Origin: Medicago truncatula
Taxonomy: Eukaryota; Streptophyta; Magnoliopsida; Fabales; Fabaceae
NCBI RefSeq assembly: GCF_003473485.1
Contig: NC_053047.1
Location: 8,013,001 to 8,077,000, forward strand
DNA length: 64,000 nucleotides
Direction of reading: 5' to 3'
Notes under the pieces: model-generated
The model's database searches: none
Seen by the model: only the letters and a program-made list of their open reading frames with translations
What the model was told of the DNA's origin: nothing
In this document: in pieces, positions 36,557 to 47,688 of the stretch
How positions within the stretch are numbered: the first letter of the stretch is position 1
How the letters are laid out: each line of letters begins with the position of its first letter
Position numbers and translations under genes: made by a program

Positions 36557-36854
36557 TATTCATGATTGCTTGACACTTTCAATCAGATTTTTAAATACTT
36601 GATTGTAAATTCTAATTGAAATAATCTTGGTAAAATTTACTTTTCTCTCGATCAAATTATATATCACTATGGCCATCTTCCCTTATGAATTGAAGAAGGA
36701 AAACATAAAAACAAATCTTAAATTTGATGCAACAATTTTTTTTCTATTTAGAAAAAAATAGAAATATAGCATTGGAAAATGATGAAAAGTGATAAATTTA
36801 ACTTTTTAAAAGTCAAAATATTGTTGAAACCAATGCAGACATGCTACTTTTGGC

Positions 36855-36925
36855 TTCCTTAATCATTGCCCCGAGGGCAATGGTTAGCAAGACCTTAATA
36901 ATAATAATAATAATAATAATAATTT
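36855..36925. mobile_element. Fragment of Mutator-type MITE end plus (AAT)n
   Basis: The phrase 'ccttaatcattgccccgagggcaatggttagca' matches the right terminus of the element at 12430-12616. An (AAT)n run follows. Copies at 49065 and 61255 have different AAT lengths. Confidence 0.6.
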
Positions 36926-37379
36926 TGTCAAAAAAAATAATATACTAATAATAAAAAAGTTTTTCTATCATATGCAAATTAATTTAAAATAGTAATTTTG
37001 TTACCTATCGAGTGAGACACCAAATCAGCACTTCAGGGGTGCATGTATTGGTTCATCTCGCAAACAAGAATGTGACTATGGTTGCAGGAGAGGAGGAGGC
37101 TGGAGAGGAGGTTATTGCAAAAAGCAGAAATGTGTTTGTGACTGTACATGTATTGGTGCATGTATAAATTATGATCATCTCCTACATAAATAAATAATCT
37201 AGCTAGATTTTATATGTTCATGGAATAAATCATTGATCAAGAGAATTAATTAATATATGGAGTAATATGTGTGATAAGATAGCATGTTGTCTTAATAAAT
37301 AAAATATGTGTTATTCTTCAAAAAAAAAAATGTGTTAATTATATTTGTAGTGTTTTTTTTTAAAAAAAAAAAAAAAAAC

Positions 37380-37860
37380 AAAATGATATTCATTCATTTA
37401 AATCGAGAGATTACATCATTCAACACCGCTAAAAACGTAAAGAATGAATCTGCGAACAAAGTCACAGCATCCAAGTTAATAGCATATAACAGCATAATGC
37501 CTACAAAAATATATGATGAAATTAAAGTGATCGGAATATCCATTGCCTCCGGATCTGCAACGTTGACGCCCAAATCTTTGATTGAACAATCGATCTTTTA
37601 ATATGAATCAATTGAACACCGCACGAAGATGGAAAATCAAACAACGTCGCACAAGACGACGAACAACAAATCACCACACTTAGATGATGAAATTACAAAG
37701 AAAAAAATACCTAGATCTATGTGAAAATCACTTATTTAGATTGAAATAAAGAGAAAAAGATGAAGATGGGTGATTTTAGGTCAATAATTGATCCAAAACC
37801 ACCCCTCATTGAAGACACTGTAACAGAAAACCTAGAGAGAAAAAACTAGGGCCGGCTTGT
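37380..37860 (-). repeat. Dispersed repeat, unit 1
   Basis: On - this shares blocks with 31640-32150. On + it starts after an oligo-T/A run with 'acaaaatgatattcattca'. Copies at 49570-50060 and 61580-62065 keep a longer + reading frame (up to 121 codons); in unit 1 that frame is cut by a TAA at about 37600. No protein family recognised, so treated as non-coding. Confidence 0.65.
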
Positions 37861-38382
37861 TTATATTTGTAGTGTTATATTTCTTTGTTCAAAATCGATA
37901 GACCAACGTAGTGTAACAAAACTAAAAGTTAAGAACAAAAATATAAATGGGCATGTATAAGACAAAATAAAACAAATATGATCAAGATTTATGAGAATTG
38001 TTCAAACTCTTAAAGATAAAATTATGTGGTTTGCAATTGCAGTTGCACACATTCATGTTGGTCTTTTTCGAAGAAGAGAGAAAAAATTATTAAAATTTTG
38101 GAAACCGTAAAATTGTGTCAGATGTCAAGCTTTGACATCTGGAAAATATTTATGTAAGATATCTCGTGGAATTTGTACCTACAAAATATAGGACCCCCAG
38201 CCCGCGCCAAACATGTCAAATTTTTTAGCCCCGCTAATCTCTTTGTGATACGATAAATACAAAGTCACTTGCACGAGCTCTTTGAGCTATAAGGCTTTTT
38301 CTACCTTAAAATTGAAACACATTTCTCTTGCCTTAATTTCAATACCAAAAATGAAGTCATAGCTAGAGTCTTCGACTCCATT

Positions 38383-39303
38383 GGTTCTTAGCTTCATCTA
38401 ATTTCATTTTCTGCTGTTTGATGCGATCAGTCTCATTCTAATTGCACTTTTTAGATGTCTGAATAACAGATTTACAACAAATTAAGTAATAAACAAAGTT
38501 GAAGAAATTCAGAACCAATTGTAAAGACTTAACCCATCAATCATTTAGGCAGAGGATAAAGAAGTAAGCAACTCAAGCATGCATAAGGAGATTGAAAAAG
38601 TTTACGAAACATCACAAGTAAACTTATATCAGTATCGACATTAAAATCTGCTGAAGTATATGCAAGAGCACCGTGAAGTGAATCTTCTTTTCCAACACTA
38701 GGAAGCGGAAGAAATTCCTTTCTCGCAGCAGCTTGCAAGTGGTTAATAGTCTTTGCATTCTCAGGAATGTAGCCTTCTTCATCGTAGTTAACAAAAGGTG
38801 ACAAGTAAGGTGGAGGAGTGCTGTTAACAAAAGAAAAATTTTAGGTTTTAAACGTTTAGCAATTAAAATTTCAATTAGAAACAAATTAATCAAACAAAAT
38901 GAAAAGAAAAAAGGATGTGTGGATTTGTGATTCCACAAGAAGATATCCCTTGAAGAAAAAACAAATTTGCTCAGAATATAATATAGGACACTCCTACCAT
39001 ATAAGTTTCTATCGGAAAAATTATGCGTGCATTGACACAATCAAATATCATATATATTTTTGGTTTTGGTGTTTTCTCCCGTAACCTGTCTGTACGTTCG
39101 TAGTTTTTCTTTGTCTCGGCTTTCTTTATTTTTCTGTCATGCACTCTAATTGTTCTATGTTCTTCCAGCAAAGGTTCACGATAAAGAAAGCTAACATCTT
39201 TCAAATGGTAATAAGTCTGATGAGTTCCCTTGACCTTTTTCTTAGGCTGCCGGGGTGTTACAGCTTTTGAAATGCTTAGTTTCCTAATATTTGCAAAAGC
39301 CAA
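38383..39303 (-). pseudogene. PES: Pescadillo (PES) fragment PES-a, unit 1
   Basis: Exon 39303-38999 starts with the Pescadillo N-terminal block (VTPRQPKKKVKG, THQTYYHLKDVSFL, KIKKAETKKN), then jumps directly to the end of the BRCT domain (IFDCVNARIIFP, TYMVG). Some 300 residues between are deleted. The next exon, 38820-38606, continues TPPPYLSPFVNYDEEGYIP, TINHLQAAARKEFLPLP and VGKED, the sequence that follows BRCT in plant PES. A C-terminal exon at 38458 has an early stop after SKKCN. PES is a nucleolar component of the PeBoW complex for 60S ribosome biogenesis. This copy lacks most of the protein and is not functional. Confidence 0.85.
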
Positions 39304-40319
39304 CGTAAAAATCGAAGTAGTAACACTTCAACACATTATATAGATGCATTTTCCGAATGACAACAGATCAGTAATGCCAGAAATTACAAATTTGGCAGCA
39401 TTTCCCTCCTTTTTCTTCCCCTACGATACAAAAGTAACAACATTAAGGGCATGTTTGGTTTGAATTTGTCAGAATACATTCAGAGCTAAAGTACTTTCCT
39501 ATAAAACATACGTTTGTATGGACCCTGATACTTTTTCATTCTCCTCTTGCCGTTTGAGTTGTTCCATTTACCATTTGAACATATATTATGTTGTTGCAGT
39601 AATGCGATTTTTTTGGTAATTACATATCCAAAAGTACTTTCAATAACTATTATATCTAAATGAATTACCTTTCATCATACATGCTTTTGACAAGGGTCCC
39701 AAACATAAACAACGCTAGAGCTGACTCATTTTAATCAAACTTGATTTTATAAAATGAGGCTTGATCAAACTAATATAGCTAACTTTAATCCTAACATGCC
39801 TCAAATATATGAAAAGGGCTAACTTTCGTCTAGAAAATTTTCATTCTTCTTTTCTAACTAGTTACGGTTAAAAACTATAAATTCCAAAAAAACCAAAAAA
39901 TATATCTACAAATATCTGCCTTCGACGCCAACTAAAGCAGAGAGTGTGGCATCGACATCGACACTTCAGATGGAAGACATGTCCACGCCAACACAAGTAA
40001 ACACGTTTAATCAGTGTTGATGTGTCAGTGTCCGTGTTTGTGTTTCGTATGCAAAAAGAAATAACAATTAACAATAAGCTCCAACATTTCAGCAGAAAAA
40101 TATAATAATAGCTGAAACTTTTAAGCTTGAGACCCTAATTTGATTATGAACTTTGTGGCATTAACACTTCTAATCGAAAGTGTGTCTGGTTTCCGATGAC
40201 GTCCGATGCGAACGTGACTTTGACACATATGATTTTATTGAACCTTGAAATTTGGTCATTTTCCGGCTCTGTAGTGTTTCACCATTGTTGTTGATGAAAG
40301 TGAAACCACCATTGGTGAC
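39304..40319. other. Spacer, no gene seen (unit 1)
   Basis: Upstream flank of PES-a and downstream of the DEFL-B promoter block. Contains 'acacggacactgacac'-type repeats on - near 39950-40040 (with a 6-bp difference from unit 2). No supported gene. Confidence 0.5.
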
Positions 40320-41008
40320 ATTTTTATTTGGATGGTGATATGTAAGGTTTGAGTCAGGACTAATGCTTCTTTCCAGGTTTTGAAGAGGTGATTAGGAGAG
40401 TTTGGGATAAAAAATAAGTTTGGAAACTCACTATTCGGCCGCCTAATGATCAATTAATAATAAGCCTAAAGAATTTGATGTGATCTTTGAAAGAAGAAAA
40501 CATATCAGATCCAATAAAATATTACTAAAATTTATTATCGGTCTAAGGTAATTAAAAAAAAATGTTGGCTATTTTATTGGACCGACAACATTTAAAATGG
40601 ACACAATTTATTACTATAATTTATTACTAAAATTTACTAACATTTAAAATGGAAATTCTTAATTTGTGGAGCAATTTAGTAAAGTAAGAATTGCGGTCTT
40701 ATCACTTTTAGCAAGAATATTCACTAATCAACTATTAATAAATAAATATCACTATATTTCAATTTTTCAATATTAAAAAAAATGTGAATCTTACCTAACA
40801 TTGAGGTTTAAATGAGACATTGAGTCTTGAAGACTCAAAAAATAAAAAATTCTCTTGAATTGGCTACCAAGTCTTAAAAGTTTGAAACCTGTTAGGGATG
40901 GTTCGGGTCACATTCATGGTGACTTTTCAAACAAGAATTAGTGATTAAATATAGTTCTGATCACAATTTAAATTGATGGTGGGAATACTTTTTCAATTTT
41001 TGGGGTTC

Positions 41009-41015
41009 TATAAAT
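41009..41015 (+). promoter_or_regulatory. TATA box of DEFL-B (unit 1)
   Basis: TATAAAT, 75 bp upstream of the DEFL-B ATG, in a proximal promoter almost identical to that of DEFL-A. Confidence 0.65.
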
Positions 41016-41083
41016 TGGCTACATCTATCAACAATGTGATAGCACATAACCACTTACATTTTTTTAGAAGACAAAAAAAGGTG

Positions 41084-43179
41084 ATGGAGAGGAAAACACT
41101 TGCTAGCTTGTGCTTCTTTCTCATTGTTCTCTTAGCTGCTCGTAAGTTTATATTATAGTAATTTGGGATATGATTTTGTATTTTAGTCATTATGTTTAAC
41201 AAATAAAACCATTTTATTACAATACTTTTTATTTGAAAATAAAAACATGTATGCAAGCTATAATTTAGAGTTCAATTTTTATATGTTTACGATTTTTAAA
41301 GAATATTTTATCAGGTTAGTAATTCTAAATTGACACATATTATTCATGATTGTTTGACACTATTTCAATCAAATTTTTAAATACTTAGATCAAATGTGGT
41401 TAATAATAAGATTCAGTTAATAATAAACCATTTTAGATAATATGATTGTAAATTCTAATTGAAATCATCTTGGCAAAATTCACTTACCTCTCGATCAAAT
41501 TATATATCACTATGGCCCTCTTCCCTTAAGAATTGAAGGAGGAAAACATAAAAACAAATCTTAAATTTGATGTAACAATTTTTTTTCTTTCTATTTACTA
41601 TCTTTATCCCTAAAAATTATACACCCTCTGTTCTTTAGTTATTTTGCATGTATTAAGAAATGTAATTCATTTTGTATGGAAAAGAGATATTATTAGTTAT
41701 TTTACAAAATTGTCCTTAATAAATAGTATAAGAAAGATAAATTAAATAATTGAAAGAAGAGAGAGTAATAAATAGCTAATGATATAATAGAAAAAGTAAC
41801 ATTAATGTTTTATTATTATTGTAAAACGAAAAATAATTTCTTCTTCAAAGGGACGTATAATTTGAGACAAAAGGAGTATCTTAAATAAATCACGAGAATC
41901 TAAAAGGTTGACTCTGATATTATAAATTTATCTTCAAGAGAATTAATTATCTTTCACAAATCATTATCTTGAAGAGAAATAAATTACTGGAATCTATGCT
42001 TCAGTGGCAATTGATTTTGCTTTTACAAATTTGGTGTTGTTGTCATCGTGAGCTTAACTCAGTTGGTATGGTCAATGCATAAAATATGCAAGGTACGGGA
42101 CCCCGGGGCACTGGTTAAGGAGTAATAAATGAACAGATTTCATTTGTTTTACTTCAATTAAAGTGATAAATATTTTAATTAATTAAAATAAAAAAGTTGT
42201 ATTTAATACTCGGTCAAATTTCCTTTTCCATTACATATTTACATTCTTGTATCCTTTTCATTAATTAACAATTTTTTTTTTCGTGGATTTTACTCAAACC
42301 AATTTTCCTTTCCGTCAATTTGTTGTGAATCATTTTTTTCTTTCAAACCAATTCACGGAAAGCCTATGCATAATTAGCAACATATTCAATTAAAATAAAG
42401 TCTAAAATAAATTAACAATTCCAAAGGTAAAACATAACCAATTAAAATATCAAATACAACTTCTCAAAAAAATATCAAATACAAAATCATCAAATGTGTA
42501 GAAATTCCATGCTTGTATCACAAAATAGGAAATTTGATAGTGTATTGAATGCACATTTTTCTTATTTTAATTATTTGACTTTTTTTTGAAGGAAATTACT
42601 TAACTTATTTCTCACTTTAATAAAGATAAAACAATGGGGATCTGATAATTTATTACTCCTTAACCAGTGCCCCACATTAAGCACCCAATGTGGCGTGCTC
42701 TATTGTGGTTGATCTTATAAATTTGTCTTCAAGATAATTAATTATCCTTTACCAATAATTATCTTGAATAGAAATAAATTACGGGAATCTATGCTTCAAT
42801 GGCAATTGATTTTGCTTTTACAAATTTATCTTCAATAGAAATAATTAGCTAATGTTTTCTTCATAGTATTTATTTCATATCAAACAAACATATGTAACAT
42901 AATATACTAATAATAAAAAAGTTTTTCTATCATGTGCAAATGTAATTTTGTTAACTATCGAGTGTTGAAGATATATTGCTTATGAAAAATAATATTGTTC
43001 TTTTGGAAATTGCAGAAGTAGTGGCGCAAATTGTGCCTTGTAAGACACGAAATCGTAACTTCAAGAGTGCATGTATTGCTGTATCTGGCGACAACGAAGA
43101 ATGTGACCATGATTGCAGGAGAGTAGGAGGCTGGTATGGTGGTTCTTGCAAAAATCAGAAATGTGTTTGTGACTGTTGA
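41084..43179 (+). CDS. Defensin-like peptide DEFL-B, unit 1
   Basis: Exon 1 41084-41141 and exon 2 43016-43179, phase-1 GT-AG intron of 1,874 bp, 73 aa. Residues 1-19 (MERKTLASLCFFLIVLLAA) are a signal peptide. The mature peptide has eight Cys at 28, 39, 49, 53, 64, 69, 71 and 73, spacing C-10-C-9-C-3-C-10-C-4-C-1-C-1-C. CxxxC and CxC are the cysteine-stabilised alpha-beta signature of plant defensins, and GGSCKNQKC matches a gamma-core. The last residue is Cys73; classic defensins have CxC then three residues before the last Cys. Secreted; probably defence or reproductive/symbiotic signalling. The long intron holds a Stowaway-like MITE, a SINE fragment and a Mutator-type MITE. A second copy at 53270 differs by one residue. 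Confidence 0.88.
41625..41880. mobile_element. Degenerate Stowaway-like MITE in DEFL-B intron
   Basis: Starts 'caccctctgttctttagttattttgc' and ends 'gggacgtataatttgagacaaaaggag'. The interior shares phrases with the MITE at 28716 (gtattaagaaatgtaatt, gaaagaagagagagtaat). Copied at about 53811-54063. Confidence 0.7.
42050..42674. mobile_element. SINE fragment joined to Mutator-type MITE in DEFL-B intron
   Basis: The A-box-like 'gagcttaactcagttggta' and downstream 'atgcaaggtacgggacc' match the head of the SINE at 26529-26697. Right after, 'ggggcactggttaaggagtaataaa' is inverted at 42650-42674, enclosing about 570 bp. The outer ends of this element have been lost. Copied at about 54236-54860. 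Confidence 0.7.
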
Positions 43180-43456
43180 ACATCTCCTACATAAATAAAT
43201 AATCTAGTTATAGTATGATTCATAGCTAGATTATGTTTATGGAATAAATCATTGATCAATTCTCTTCCCTTGAGTGAGAAGAGAATTAATTAATATATAG
43301 AGTAATATGTGTGACAAGATAGCATGTTGTCTTATTAAATAAACGGAAATGATTATCATAGCAAGACATTGCATCGTGAGGATTTCCAGAATGATGTGGC
43401 AACATAATATCTTTATTAAATTGGCTGAATAGTGTTTCGCGGCCGTTTCACGATTT

Positions 43457-43769
43457 GAGGAATGCTAGGGTCACACCCTCTAACTCACCATTTAACACAC
43501 TCCAATAGGTCACCTCATCCAATTTTTTATTTTCCTTTTGATTTAATTTGGGTGAAAAGCGACAATTCCTTCGGGACATACAAGAACTTGGTCTTGGAGA
43601 AGGTCGAGCGAAGAAGATAGATATTAAACTCCAAAAAATAAAAAATAAAATAAATGTTCATAAAGTGAAACCGGTAGCTGTAAAGAAAATAAAAAAGTGG
43701 ACTACATGGCTTATCTTGATTGGAGTGTATTAAAAGGGTATGTTAGAAGGTGTGACCCTAGCATTCCTC
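43457..43769. mobile_element. MITE with 27-bp TIRs (unit 1)
   Basis: The ends gaggaatgctagggtcacacc and its inverse enclose 313 bp. Superfamily not assigned. The 61-codon reading frame inside it (43548-43733) is not a gene. Identical-length copy at 55642-55954. Confidence 0.85.
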
Positions 43770-44055
43770 TTCATGATTTTTCACCTTGGGATGTATAGCA
43801 TCGCTGTTAAATAAAATATGTGTTAATTATGTTTGTAGTGTTATATTTCTTTGTTCAAAATTTATAGACCAACGTAGTGTAACAAAACTAATTAAGAGTT
43901 AAGAACAAAAATATAAATGGACATGTATTCGACAAAATACAACAAAAATATGTGGTTTGCAATTGCAGTTGCGCACATTCATGTTGGTCATATTCCAAGA
44001 AGAGAGAAAAAATGATTAAAATTTCGGAAACCGTAAAACTGTGTCAGGTGTCAAG

Positions 44056-44379
44056 TGTTTGTTAGCGCAGCAATGGAAGCATTGTTCAACAAACAAAAAT
44101 AACAGAAATAGTTATTAGGGTTTCTAGGTTTTTCTAGTTTTGATGATTTTGTGAATTAGAGAGGATGAGAAGAAAGAGCAAGTGAATAGAATTGATAAAA
44201 TGAATTGTATTATTGAGATATGAAAAATTGTACAAGGAATGAGCTTATATACAAGCATGTGTTAGGTTACTTGAAGCACATACTCTAACAAAGTTGTAAC
44301 AAACTTCAAAACAAACTAAAATCAAAGTGTGATTAATCAACCTAAACATGATTATCACTAATGTAAACTTGAATTAACA
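44056..44379 (-). mobile_element. Solo LTR-like insertion (copia/TRIM-like), unit 1
   Basis: A 324-bp insertion interrupts the PES-b 3' flank relative to the PES-a and PES-c flanks. Its ends are TGTT...AACA on either strand. On - it contains TATATAAG and a typical U5-like stretch. No internal region was seen. The 5-bp target duplication could not be confirmed. Copied at 56241-56564. Confidence 0.6.
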
Positions 44380-44667
44380 ACTAAACTAAGAGTTTTGACA
44401 TCTAGAAAACATTTATATAAGATATCCCGTGGAATTTGTACCGAAAAATATAGGACCCCCCGGCCCGTGCCTAACAAATCAAATTTTTGAGCCCCCGCTA
44501 ATCTCTTTATGATTCAATAAAAACAAAGTCGCTTGCATGAACTCTTTGAGCTATAAGGCTTTTTCTACCTTAAAATTAAAACACATTCATCTTGCCTTAA
44601 TTTCAATACCAAAAATGAAGTCATAGCTAGAGTCTTCAACTTCTTTGACCCTTAGCATCATCTAATT

Positions 44668-45188
44668 TCATTTTCCGCTGTTGATGTGATCAGTCTCATT
44701 CTGCTTGCGCTTATTAGATATCTGAATAACAAATATCCAACAAAATAACTAATAAACAAATTTGAAGAAATTCAGAACCAATTGTAAAGACTTAACCCAT
44801 CAATCACTTGCAACCATTTATACAAAGAATAAAGAAGTAAGCAACTCAAGTATGCAAGGAAATTGAAAAAGTTTACCTCATGGCTTCGAATATCTTAATA
44901 TTTTTACGAGACATCACAAGTAAACTCATATCAGTATCGACATTTTCTTGGCCATTCGTTGTTGATTCTTCGGTCTGTACCACACTAGAAGATATTTCTT
45001 TTTCAACATTAGAATCTGCTGAAATATATGTAATAGCACCCTGAAGTGAATCGTCTTTTCCAACACCAGGAAGCGGAAGAAATTCCTCTGTGGCAGCAGA
45101 TTGCAAGTGGTTGATAGTCTTTGCATTGTCGGAAATGTAGCCTTCTTCATCGTAGTTAACAAAAGGTGACAAGTGAGGTGGAGGAGTC
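44668..45188 (-). pseudogene. PES: Pescadillo fragment PES-b, unit 1
   Basis: Exon 45188-44877 encodes PPPHLSPFVNYDEEGYIS, then the acidic linker, then SLLVMSRKNIKIFEAM. The C-terminal exon 44721-44668 reads ISNKRKQNETD and stops early because one base is missing compared with PES-c. The main exon also lacks one base at its end (ATGAG instead of ATGAAG), so the splice is out of frame. N-terminal domain and nearly all of the BRCT domain are absent. It is the C-terminal tail of PES, and dead. Confidence 0.85.
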
Positions 45189-45616
45189 CTGTTAACAAAA
45201 GAAACGCAAGAATAACAAAAAACAATGATTCCCTTTGTACTGGAGTAATTAGGCCAAAACAGTGCAAATAATGACATAGAAATCAATCATATAAATGATT
45301 TCATAAATAAGTTCAAGAGATATAGCATCAATAAAAAAGTCTAATAATCTTTGTTGTGTTACGTGCACAACATCCCCATATTATTAATTTTTTTACTTTC
45401 TTATAAATTTAATTTGAAAAGAAACTTGAAATAAAATTAGGAAAATAATGTGTCTCATACTTCCCAATTATGACAGAAACAATACTTTCAAATAATTGTG
45501 TTTGTCAAGACTATCAAAAGGTCTTACCTCCCTAATCAAGAAGAATTTGAGATTTTTGAAGAGATTTTTACATTCTCTTGTATCTTGATCCTCTTCATCT
45601 TCACGGCTAAGTCTTA

Positions 45617-45642
45617 AACCAGGTGCATCCGTGCACCAGGTT
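45617..45642. other. Perfect hairpin aaccaggtgca-tgcaccaggtt
   Basis: An 11-bp stem with a 4-base loop, identical in unit 2 (about 57803-57828). Likely a relic transposon end; the owner is not identified. Confidence 0.6.
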
Positions 45643-46452
45643 CATTGTGAAGAAGATAGGATATTACTGTCTTCAAATTTGCACTTTCTTAAAGGAAATA
45701 TAGAAGTTACAAATAATGATCAAATTTTTTACAAATTCCAAGTATTATATACCTTCGGATTTTGTGTACAAGATCTACATCAATTTTCTTGCTCTTTGAC
45801 GCAGGTAATGCTCCAAAGAGATTTACCATTGTAAGATAGTCGTCCAGTTATCCAAGTGGGTCCACAAATCTTGGGTACCTATAATACATAGAAAAATCAA
45901 ATAAACTGGAAAATTTTATTAAACAGAAAACAAAAAGCCAAAAACAAAGCTAGAGACCTAAGGATAACGGAAAGAAGGAAGTCTGTATCTGTCTCTATAA
46001 AAATTATCTCAAAAAATATAAATGGACATGTATTAGACAAAATACAAAAAAATATGAACAAGATTTCTGAGAATTCAAACTCTTGACATAAAATTATGTG
46101 GTTTGCAATTGCAGTTGCACACATTCATGTTGGTCTTATTCCAAGAAGAGAGAAAAAATTATTAAAATTTCAGAAACTGTAAAATTGTGTCAGATGTCAA
46201 GTTTTGACAACTTGACATCTGGAAAATATTTATCTAAGATACCCCGTGGAATTTGTAACTAAAAAATATAGGACCCTCGGCCCTCGCCAAACAAGTCAAA
46301 TTTTTTAGCCCCCGCTAATCTCATTTTGATACAACAAATACAAAGTCACTTGCATGAGCTCTTTGAGCTATAAGGCTTTTTCTACCTTAAAATTGAAACA
46401 CATTCCTCTTGCCTTAATTTCAATACCAAAAATGAAGTCATTGCTAGATTAT

Positions 46453-47044
46453 TCAACTCCTTTGACCCTTTGCTTCATGTAATTTCATTTTCCGCTGTTT
46501 GATGCGATCAGTCTCATTCCGCTTGCGCTTATTAGATATCTGTAACAGATTTACAACAAAATAAGTAATAAACAAAGTTGAAGAAATTCAAAATCAATGG
46601 TAAAGATTTAACCCGTCAATCACTTTGCAACCATTTATGTAGAGGATAAAGAAGTAAGCAACTCAAGTATGCATAAGGAGATGGAAAAGTTTACCTTCAT
46701 GGTTCGAATATCTTTCTATTTTTATTAGACATCTCAAATAAACTCATTTCAGTATCGATATTTTCTTGGCCATTCGTTGTTGATTCTCCGGTCTGTACCA
46801 CACAAGATGTTTCTTTTTCGACATTAGAATCTACCGAAGTATATGTAATAGAACCCTGAAGTGATTCTTCTTTTCCAACACCATAAAGCAGAAGAAATTC
46901 CTTTATGGCAGCAGCTTGCAAGTTGATAGTCTTTCCATAGTCGAGAATGTAGCCTTCTTCATCGTAGTTAGCAAAATTTCCATAGTCGAGAATGTAGCCT
47001 TCTTCATCGTAGTTAACAAAATTGCAAGTGTGGTGGAGGAACAT
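46453..47044 (-). pseudogene. PES: Pescadillo fragment PES-c, unit 1
   Basis: The main exon (about 47044-46697) has a tandem duplication of the FVNYDEEGYILDYG block, giving two copies in a row, then a tail similar to PES-b (SLFEMSNKNRKIFEP). One base missing near its end produces an early stop. The final exon, 46539-46453, has the intact C-terminus ISNKRKRNETDRIKQRKM. No PES N-terminus or BRCT domain. Confidence 0.83.
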
Positions 47045-47688
47045 TTTACGTTTTTAACATTTAGACAATTAAAATTTCAAAAGGTTTTTTTTAAGATGAA
47101 AATAAAAAGAAGTTATAAAAGAAAATAAATTGGTTAGTAGGTAGGTAGGTAAGGTTCATAGCTTAAACCATTTCTCATTCTCATCACTACTGCCTTTACA
47201 CTTTCCAGCGCGCGCACTCTCTCTCTCCATTTCTGACCTGACCCATTTAGCTCATTTCCAGATCAAAATCTTAGTGATTAGTGGTGACAGAAACATTTCG
47301 GTGGTGTTAGGTATTGATTTCATTGAAACACATCTCTTTTTTGTCTCATGTTTTTCTTTTTTATATTATTCTGTCTCTCTTTTATTCCTTCTTCGTCAGT
47401 TATTATGTTTATTGGTGTCAGACACCGAACACGTCTTTGATCTGAATTGTCGGTGTTACTGAACACGGCCTCTATTTACTTGTTGGGTGGTTTTTTTTAG
47501 TTTTCTTTCTTACTTTTTAAATTCAAATTTTTCTGTTACACAAGGAAGAATGGAAAGTAAGAATTCAAAGATGTGGGCAATTCTTTCAACGAGTTTGCGT
47601 ATGTCAACAATCCTTTCGGTGAGTACGCGTATAAGGGAAATCATCTTAGAAAGAGTGAAGTTGAAGAGGATTCTTGTCGTACTAGGAA
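47045..47688. other. End of unit 1, no gene seen
   Basis: Contains a CT-rich stretch and, at about 47530-47680, a short open stretch in two frames with protein-like composition (for example NPFGEYAYKGNHL). Not assignable to a family; possibly a captured exon fragment. Confidence 0.4.

Larger units (their letters stand above)
36186..37193 (+). pseudogene. Defensin-like DEFL-A, unit 1 (broken)
   Basis: Exon 1 36186-36243 encodes the signal peptide MERKTLASLCFFLIFLLAA with an intact donor. The exon-2-like part (about 37044-37193) keeps CxxxC, the glycine-rich stretch and KCVCDC, but a deletion of about 76 bp relative to DEFL-B removed the splice acceptor and the first Cys. Nearby AG sites put exon 2 out of frame. 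The stop after CDC is replaced by an insertion that would add about 15 residues with two more Cys (TCIGAC). Probably not translated as a defensin. Confidence 0.8.
35440..47688. repeat. 12.2-kb tandem repeat, unit 1
   Basis: 12,249 bp. Begins at ggttgac...gaagagttaaggg inside the MITE and is repeated from 47689. Order: DEFL-A (+), dispersed repeat, PES-a (-), DEFL-B (+), MITE, LTR, PES-b (-), PES-c (-). Differences between units are mostly single bases and microsatellite length. Confidence 0.95.

Noticed and set aside
41084..43179. DEFL-B as a nodule-specific NCR peptide
   Set aside because: NCR peptides usually have 4 or 6 Cys; this has 8 with a defensin-type CxxxC/CxC pattern. Tissue specificity cannot be read from sequence.
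43548..43733. 61-codon ORF on + (and its copy at 55733)
   Set aside because: It is the interior of a MITE with clear inverted ends.
45631..45834. 67-codon ORF on + (copy at 57817)
   Set aside because: No homology recognised. It begins within a hairpin and shows no promoter or splice context.
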